Below, piece by piece: positions 32,866-37,053 of a DNA stretch of 37,053 nt (position 1 is its first letter; the number at the start of each line of letters is the position of its first letter). The stretch comes from Alphaproteobacteria bacterium (lineage in GTDB: Bacteria; Pseudomonadota; Alphaproteobacteria; Micavibrionales; Micavibrionaceae). The notes below the pieces were generated by a model. The model did not search any database, was not told the DNA's origin, and saw nothing but the letters and a program-made list of their open reading frames with translations. The DNA is taken from the NCBI GenBank assembly GCA_030147745.1, contig JASBUS010000063.1, positions 1 through 37,053 of the forward strand, written 5' to 3'. Both the position numbers and the translations under genes were made by a program.

Positions 32866-33380
32866 TAATCAAGCGGATATGTGATGCTGAGGACTTCTAT
32901 TTCCTCGACCTTGCCATCAGTGCGAACTTTAACGACATCGCCTTCCTCGGCCTTCATCAGGGCAATGCCGACAGGTGAGCGCCAGTTTATGCGGCCGTTA
33001 TTGAAGTCTGCTTCATCAACATCAACCAGATGGACAGTGACTTCGCGTTCATCTTCACGAATATAAGTGACTTTTGCGCCAAAATAGATGCGGTCGAGCT
33101 TTTGTTGGCTTTGTGGGTCAACAATGGTGGTGTTTTCTAATTTCTTGGTCAGGTAGCGGACGCGGCGGTCAATTTCGCGCAGGCGTTTTTTATTATATAT
33201 ATAATCCCCATTTTCAGAGCGGTCGCCATTGCCCGCCGCCCAAGAGACAATCTCGACAATTTTCGGGCGTTCATCATGAAGCAGCCAATGCAATTCTTTT
33301 TCCAAAGTCGCATAACCCTTAGGCGTCATATAATGTTTGGGCGGTGCGGCGCTGCTGCCAGATGAATTTTTCTGCGTCAT
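32862..33380 (-). CDS. greB: Transcription elongation factor GreB/GreA-type
   Basis: A 172-residue Gre factor. Residues 15-95 are the coiled-coil that enters the RNA polymerase secondary channel (YMTPKGYATLEKELHWLL, RSENGDYIYNKKRLREIDRRVRYLTKKLEN), with the acidic tip residues in GDRSENGDYIY. Residues 97-172 are the FKBP-like domain (IYFGAKVTYI, INWRSPVGIALMKAEEGDVVKV). It rescues backtracked polymerase by stimulating transcript cleavage. The YIYNKKRLREIDRR and WRSPVGIALM blocks favour GreB. A Ser-rich N-terminal extension of about 12 residues is unusual. The stop overlaps the kinase stop by four bases. Confidence 0.93.
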   Translation of the reverse strand: MTQKNSSGSSAAPPKHYMTPKGYATLEKELHWLLHDERPKIVEIVSWAAGNGDRSENGDYIYNKKRLREIDRRVRYLTKKLENTTIVDPQSQQKLDRIYFGAKVTYIREDEREVTVHLVDVDEADFNNGRINWRSPVGIALMKAEEGDVVKVRTDGKVEEIEVLSITYPLDY

Positions 33381-33445
33381 GGATTGTTCATATATATATC
33401 ATTGTTTATAGTAGCTGTTCCAGATTTAGCAAATTTGAGGGACCT

Positions 33446-33796
33446 ATGACAATATTGATTTGCGGTATAAAGAGCTGCGATACCATGAAAAAAGCATTTA
33501 ACTGGCTAGATGCCCATAATATTGCCTATGAATTTCATGATTATAAAAAAAATGGGCTAAACCAAGACGCGTTTGAATTGGCCGTGAAGCAACATGGCTG
33601 GGACGTCGCCATTAACCGCCGCGGCACAAGCTGGCGCAAATTAAGCGACGAACAGAAAAACAATGTTGATGATGCTAAAGCCTTAACTTTGGCACTGGAA
33701 AACCCCTCATTGGTTAAGCGTCCACTATGCGTGAAGGATGGTCAAAGCTTGCTCGGCTTTTCTGATGAAGCCTTTTCACTCTTCTTCTGTAGCTAG
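33446..33796 (+). CDS. ArsC/Spx-family thioredoxin-fold protein (YffB-like)
   Basis: A 116-residue thioredoxin-like protein. ILICGIKSCDTMKKAFNWLD holds the single catalytic-type cysteine of ArsC/YffB proteins, then EFHDYKKNGLNQDAF and INRRGTSWRKLSDEQK, and the late VKRPLCVKDGQSLLGFSDEAF. YffB-type proteins bind glutathione and are not proven arsenate reductases; there is no ars operon here. The open frame is longer, but ATG 33446 has GAGGGA six bases upstream and matches the family start. Its last 21 bases overlap the convergent TerB-domain gene. Confidence 0.93.
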   Translation: MTILICGIKSCDTMKKAFNWLDAHNIAYEFHDYKKNGLNQDAFELAVKQHGWDVAINRRGTSWRKLSDEQKNNVDDAKALTLALENPSLVKRPLCVKDGQSLLGFSDEAFSLFFCS

Positions 33797-34246
33797 GCCT
33801 AATTCGGCTTCGACCTCTTGTTTAAGGCGGATGCGGTCACGGGTGTCAACGCCAAGCAGATCGGATATTTTTTTGATGGCATCGGCTTCGAGGATGTTGA
33901 GGTCGTTATCGGCATAAGCAATTTGCCAAAGGAATTTGACGATATCCTGCCGACCATCTTGGTCCATATGCAAATTAATCACGCGGGTGAAGCTGTGCAG
34001 GTCGATGGCGTTTTTTTCAAATGTAATGGCGCGCTTTAAAACATGCTCGGCGCGGTCATGTGGTAATCTGAAACAGCGCTCCAATCCATCCAATATCGCC
34101 TGTCTTTCGCGTGGATCAAACCCGTTATGGCTCATCGAGACATAGACTAATAAAGTACAGGCCGCCATATGTAGGGGGCTTTCTTTGAAGTTTGCGTTTT
34201 CTTCTTCTTTGGATAAGCCCAGAAATTCTGTGATGATTTTAAGCAT
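33776..34246 (-). CDS. TerB-domain protein
   Basis: A 156-residue all-helical protein with a TerB (tellurite-resistance B-like) domain over about 25-140: LHMAACTLLVYVSMSHNGFDPRERQAILDGLERCF, DLHSFTRVINLHMDQDGRQDIVKFLWQIAYADNDLNILEADAIKKISDLLGV. The acidic DxxLxxxEaxxI positions fit metal- or phosphate-linked TerB members. Lone TerB genes are common in Alphaproteobacteria and their role is unknown; none of the other ter genes is present, so tellurite resistance should not be assumed. The end overlaps the ArsC-like gene by 21 bases. Confidence 0.9.
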   Translation of the reverse strand: MLKIITEFLGLSKEEENANFKESPLHMAACTLLVYVSMSHNGFDPRERQAILDGLERCFRLPHDRAEHVLKRAITFEKNAIDLHSFTRVINLHMDQDGRQDIVKFLWQIAYADNDLNILEADAIKKISDLLGVDTRDRIRLKQEVEAELGLATEEE

Positions 34247-34329
34247 ATGATTTCTAATATTTTATAGGTTATATTCGTCTTTAAGTATAAACAAAATGGC
34301 CTTAACAATAAATAAAGAGTCCAAATATT

Positions 34330-34358
34330 TTGACATTTATTACATAAGGGCTTAAGTT
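34330..34358 (+). promoter_or_regulatory. Candidate promoter with an operator-like repeat before the 52-residue gene
   Basis: -35 TTGACA (34330-34335, perfect), 17-base spacer, -10 TAAGTT (34353-34358, weak). The inverted repeat GTTATG/CATAAC (34356-34379) begins inside the -10 and covers the expected start site. Confidence 0.45.
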
Positions 34359-34379
34359 ATGGTAATTAATTTTCATAAC
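34356..34379. repeat. Inverted repeat GTTATG / CATAAC
   Basis: GTTATG at 34356-34361 and CATAAC at 34374-34379 with a 12-base AT-rich spacer. The position over the putative transcription start fits a repressor site, about 20 bases before the small gene. Confidence 0.45.
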
Positions 34380-34396
34380 CAACGAGGGAGCGTGTT

Positions 34397-34555
34397 ATGG
34401 GTTTAGATCTAGAAATGTGGCAAGAAGAGCAAATTGAACTGCAACGTCAATTTACACGTGGCGGCCACACCAATCCAGCGGAAGACGAAGAAGACGCGAA
34501 ATGCGAAGTTCAAGTCGAGCCACCGCAATATTCAGACCTTGCATATAATAAATAA
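34397..34555 (+). CDS. 52-residue acidic small protein
   Basis: A short gene supported by a strong ribosome-binding site (GAGGGAG seven bases before ATG) and a promoter-like sequence. The protein begins MGLDLEMWQEEQIELQRQF, an amphipathic helix, then a Gly/Asn/Pro turn, then an acidic stretch (PAEDEEDAKCE) and ends PPQYSDLAYNK. It has one cysteine and no membrane segment. I do not recognise it. It lies divergent from the TerB gene. Confidence 0.7.
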   Translation: MGLDLEMWQEEQIELQRQFTRGGHTNPAEDEEDAKCEVQVEPPQYSDLAYNK

Positions 34556-34663
34556 GTTTTAGATTTATTCAGCAAAGCTATCATATATAATTCATTGTCC
34601 AATATGTTCGATAAGAATATTTTGGGCATTGTAGTTTATGGGGGAATGGATTAGGCTTTAGCG

Positions 34664-35086
34664 ATGTTAAGAATTACGACGATCCGCAGCGGGCAGACCC
34701 GTATGCGTGAACATGAAACGATCCTCCGCTACATTGGTATTGCCATCAATGTGTTGTCTATATTGGCGATTTCAGCCAATTGGGGCGGTGGGTTTATGGC
34801 GGTTTTAACGGCGTGTTTGTTGACCTTGGCATTGCCGCCTCTTGCGGCGATTTTTGCCTTTTTTGCGGCAATGTCGGCATGGGGTTGGCCGTGGTATTTA
34901 TCATTATTGGTGTTTTTATGGCCTGTGGTGTTTATCTTGCTGGGGGTTGGGGCGCTGGGCAGTGTCTATTTATGGATGCGTCATAAATTTCGTCAAGGTG
35001 GACGCGATATGCGTGAGCCTTATGATGAATCGATTGATGTCGAATATGAAGTGATCGATGAGGATAACGAACGCATAGAGCGTTAA
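34664..35086 (+). CDS. Small membrane protein of unknown function
   Basis: A 140-residue protein with hydrophobic segments near 22-40 (YIGIAINVLSILAISANW), 44-70 (FMAVLTACLLTLALPPLAAIFAFF) and 76-104 (WYLSLLVFLWPVVFILLGVGALGSV), then a basic stretch and a very acidic tail (DESIDVEYEVIDEDNERIE). This suggests three membrane passes with the tail in the cytoplasm. A start at ATG 34703 (MREHETILRY) would remove a polar leader and is possible. No family recognised. Confidence 0.75.
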   Translation: MLRITTIRSGQTRMREHETILRYIGIAINVLSILAISANWGGGFMAVLTACLLTLALPPLAAIFAFFAAMSAWGWPWYLSLLVFLWPVVFILLGVGALGSVYLWMRHKFRQGGRDMREPYDESIDVEYEVIDEDNERIER

Positions 35087-35112
35087 AAAAATGCCCGCTA
35101 GTAAGCGGGCAT
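35084..35112 (-). terminator. Intrinsic terminator of pepA, possibly bidirectional
   Basis: ATGCCCGC (35091-35098), loop TAGTAA, GCGGGCAT (35105-35112). On the minus strand the stem is followed by seven T (A run at 35084-35090 on plus), as needed for pepA. On plus it is followed by AATCTTTT, weaker, but it could also end the membrane-protein transcript. Confidence 0.88.
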
Positions 35113-35138
35113 AATCTTTTGGTCTTATTATTTTTCAA

Positions 35139-36713
35139 TTAAAGCTTTGGCGCTTTTGGCTTCGCCGCTTTTTCCTCAGCTTGGTCATTGGCGAAGCTTG
35201 TTAGTAATTTCACGCCCCAGCCGCTTGCCATGCCGCTTGGTGGAATGGCTGTGCCGGCAATATCAACATGTGCCCATTTTGTTTTACCGCCATGTTCAGC
35301 AAAATGCTGTAAAAAAGCTGCGGCTGTAATATGCCCTGCTTTTTGGATTTCAGGGTCGGTGGTTTTACATGAATTGGTAAGATCCGCCAATTTACCATCC
35401 ATAGCGCGAATGTGCTTTTCTTCTATTGGGTCATGGGCAATAGCTTCGCCGCTTTGCTCTGCCGCGCGTGTGAAGGCTTTGACAAGGCCTTTGCTATTGG
35501 TGAATAAGCCCGCTTTGTCATGACCATGCGCCTGAATACACGCCCCTGTTAGGGTCGCGACATCAACGATGATATGCGGGTTATAAGCTTGTTTCAAATA
35601 GGTGATGGCGTCGGCCAAAACCAAACGGCCTTCGGCATCTGTATTACCAATTTCAATGGTGAAGCCAGCCATAGAATCAATTATCGCACCTGGTAGATAT
35701 GACGATTCACTGATGCGGTTTTCTGCAAGGCCGACAACGGATACAATATTGGCTTTGGATTGTTGCTTGGCGAGTGTGTACATCGCACCAACAACAGATG
35801 CTGAGCCACACATATCCAGCTTCATTAAATCCATGCTGCGGGTTTTAATGTTGTAACCGCCTGTGTCGATGGTCAGGCCTTTACCAACATAACCCAGTGG
35901 ACGTTTATTTGGGTTTTTGGCTTTGTCTGCATCACTGCGGCCATCATATTTCATGACAACCATACATGGTTTTGCGCCAGCACTTTCGCCGACTGCCAAG
36001 GCGGCATGCATGCCAAGATGTTTCATGCCATGGACGTCGATAATATCCACTTCGACGCCTAATGGTTCAAGCAAGTCTTTGATGCGTAGGGCATAGCTTT
36101 CAGGGTAGAGCACATTTGGTGGCTCATTGCCCAAGTCTTGGGCGAGCATTTTGCCTTCAGAAAGAATGGATAGCGCGTCAAAATGCTGCTGCGCGACTTT
36201 TGGGTTTTTGACGATGAAGTCGAGTTTAGGGCTTTCCGGCGCTTTTTCTGCTTTAAGTTTTTTCTTGTATTTATCAAAGCTATAGCCATTTTCACAAATT
36301 TGTGCGGCGATAGCGGCATAAACCTCATCCGCATTTTGGGTCATTTTGGCGCATTGATCACCAATGATGCTTGCGCTTTTGATGTTTAGACGCGCTAAGG
36401 TCTGGCTTAGGCCAGTGGCAATTTTGTTGACTGCCCCTGCGTTGATTTGATCAGCTGCGCCCATGCCGAGCAAAATCACTTTGCCGTAGCTGCTGCCTTT
36501 CGGTAGGGCAAGCGCGATGCTTTTGCCTGCCTCGCCTTTGAAATCAGCAGCGAAGGCGGCGTTAAGGCTTAAAAATTCACCAAGCTCTTTATTGATGGCT
36601 TTACCTTTTTTGCCGAAATGGTCATCAGCAAAGACAGGAATGACGGTGACGTCGTTATCGGTCGGTGTGGTGTGATCAATAAATGCTGTCTGCGCATATT
36701 GCGGATTGGTCAT
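35139..36713 (-). CDS. pepA: Leucyl aminopeptidase (M17)
   Basis: A 524-residue M17 aminopeptidase, which removes N-terminal Leu and other residues in the cytoplasm with two metal ions. Metal and catalytic residues by family spacing: K278 and D283 (VGKGLTIDTGG), D300 (MKLDMCG), D359 and E361 in the signature NTDAEGRLVLADA. The residue distances match those of E. coli PepA. The N-terminal macro-like domain covers about 1-170, with an Ala/Lys-rich insert near 150-160. GGGAG lies seven bases before ATG 36713, and a sigma-70 promoter is upstream. E. coli PepA also binds DNA; whether this one does is not shown. Confidence 0.95.
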   Translation of the reverse strand: MTNPQYAQTAFIDHTTPTDNDVTVIPVFADDHFGKKGKAINKELGEFLSLNAAFAADFKGEAGKSIALALPKGSSYGKVILLGMGAADQINAGAVNKIATGLSQTLARLNIKSASIIGDQCAKMTQNADEVYAAIAAQICENGYSFDKYKKKLKAEKAPESPKLDFIVKNPKVAQQHFDALSILSEGKMLAQDLGNEPPNVLYPESYALRIKDLLEPLGVEVDIIDVHGMKHLGMHAALAVGESAGAKPCMVVMKYDGRSDADKAKNPNKRPLGYVGKGLTIDTGGYNIKTRSMDLMKLDMCGSASVVGAMYTLAKQQSKANIVSVVGLAENRISESSYLPGAIIDSMAGFTIEIGNTDAEGRLVLADAITYLKQAYNPHIIVDVATLTGACIQAHGHDKAGLFTNSKGLVKAFTRAAEQSGEAIAHDPIEEKHIRAMDGKLADLTNSCKTTDPEIQKAGHITAAAFLQHFAEHGGKTKWAHVDIAGTAIPPSGMASGWGVKLLTSFANDQAEEKAAKPKAPKL

Positions 36714-37024
36714 GATGAACTCCCTGTAAAATTCTTATAATTTTTTATTTTGGAAAATAATTTTTAGACCAGTTGGGTCTTGTTGTCAATTGACCAGTCA
36801 TCAACCCTTATGGCGCAAGGGAGGAAAGATAAAATGCGATGTAATCTAAACGTCTTTTTTACATTTCATGCGGCATAATAAAGGAGTGTGTGTGTTCGGG
36901 TCGTGATTTCTGAACCATGAGAATAATCTAACAAAGAATTAGAAATGATGCTTAAGCTTTGCTTATGCGTCCATGTTATTCACGGCCTGTATTAAGCGTA
37001 ATTGTTGATCGGGAGTATCTTATA
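36714..37024. other. Intergenic region between pepA and the next gene
   Basis: 311 bases without a supported complete gene. It holds the pepA promoter and a 7-base direct repeat GACCAGT at 36767-36773 and 36792-36798, 25 bases apart, which flanks the -35 and could be a regulator site. Nothing else is clear to me; the plus-strand promoter of the gene at 37025 should lie in its right part. Confidence 0.6.
36761..36789 (-). promoter_or_regulatory. Sigma-70-like promoter of pepA
   Basis: On the minus strand: -35 TTGACA (plus 36784-36789, perfect), 17-base spacer, -10 TAAAAA (plus 36761-36766). The predicted leader is about 40 bases and ends in GGGAG before the pepA ATG. Confidence 0.55.
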
Positions 37025-37053
37025 ATGAACAAAGTAAAAAAAGGCGCAGCTTA
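37025..37053 (+). CDS. Start of an unidentified gene (3' partial)
   Basis: ATG 37025 with GGGAG at 37011-37015 opens the frame MNKVKKGAA and runs off the window. The basic start would suit a signal peptide or a DNA-binding protein, but nine residues cannot tell. Confidence 0.5.

Noticed and set aside
33344-33445. N-terminal extension of the ArsC/Spx-like protein
   Set aside because: ATG 33446 has GAGGGA upstream and begins the thioredoxin-fold strand; the extension overlaps greB.
33776-34246. Tellurite-resistance locus
   Set aside because: A single TerB-domain gene without other ter genes does not support this.

Overview
The window looks like a chromosomal segment of a moderately AT-rich alphaproteobacterium. 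This rests on gene content and order, not on a marker gene: a threonine synthase, an M16 (mitochondrial-processing-peptidase-like) protease and a RimJ/L-type acetyltransferase lie in a row, an arrangement common in Alphaproteobacteria. The long-form hibernation factor and the many orphan exported proteins agree with this. Genes are densely packed and strand switches are frequent. I see no integrase, transposase, phage gene or CRISPR array.

Layout. 1-2.4 kb: 3' part of a YggS-type PLP-binding protein, an exported M48 metalloprotease with a TPR-like tail, and a small orphan with a HicB-like look. 2.6-6 kb: class-III aminotransferase, a CBS-pair protein with a C-terminal membrane anchor, the hibernation factor, and an ArsR regulator behind a palindrome-rich intergenic region. 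6-9.5 kb: a two-gene glycosyltransferase operon (GT4 then GT9, minus strand), an ABHD10-like hydrolase and a small membrane protein. 9.68 kb: tRNA-Ser(GGA), followed by a 557-residue orphan membrane protein. 11.7-16.2 kb: a secreted esterase, a small exported protein, a FadD-like acyl-CoA ligase, and a translationally coupled GNAT/VanX-type dipeptidase pair.

16.3-23.5 kb: a minus-strand operon of a KASIII-like condensing enzyme and a PhzF-family protein that lacks the expected catalytic Glu; an exported orphan; a sulfotransferase; a DEAD-box RNA helicase (DETD variant) with a long repetitive basic tail; another exported orphan; and a 47-residue membrane protein. 23.5-28.4 kb: M32 carboxypeptidase, thrC, M16 protease and GNAT, probably one operon with its own promoter. 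28.5-33.4 kb: a RimB-RimK fusion, a MASE1-CHASE-PAS histidine kinase starting at TTG, and GreB. 33.4-37 kb: an ArsC/Spx-like protein, a TerB-domain protein, two small orphans, leucyl aminopeptidase, and the first codons of a further gene.

Most genes are housekeeping or envelope-related. The least explained parts are the tRNA-adjacent membrane protein, the KASIII-PhzF pair, the small proteins at 23320 and 34397, and the palindrome clusters near 5.3-5.6 kb and 34.35 kb. I found no clear multi-gene defence or mobile system.
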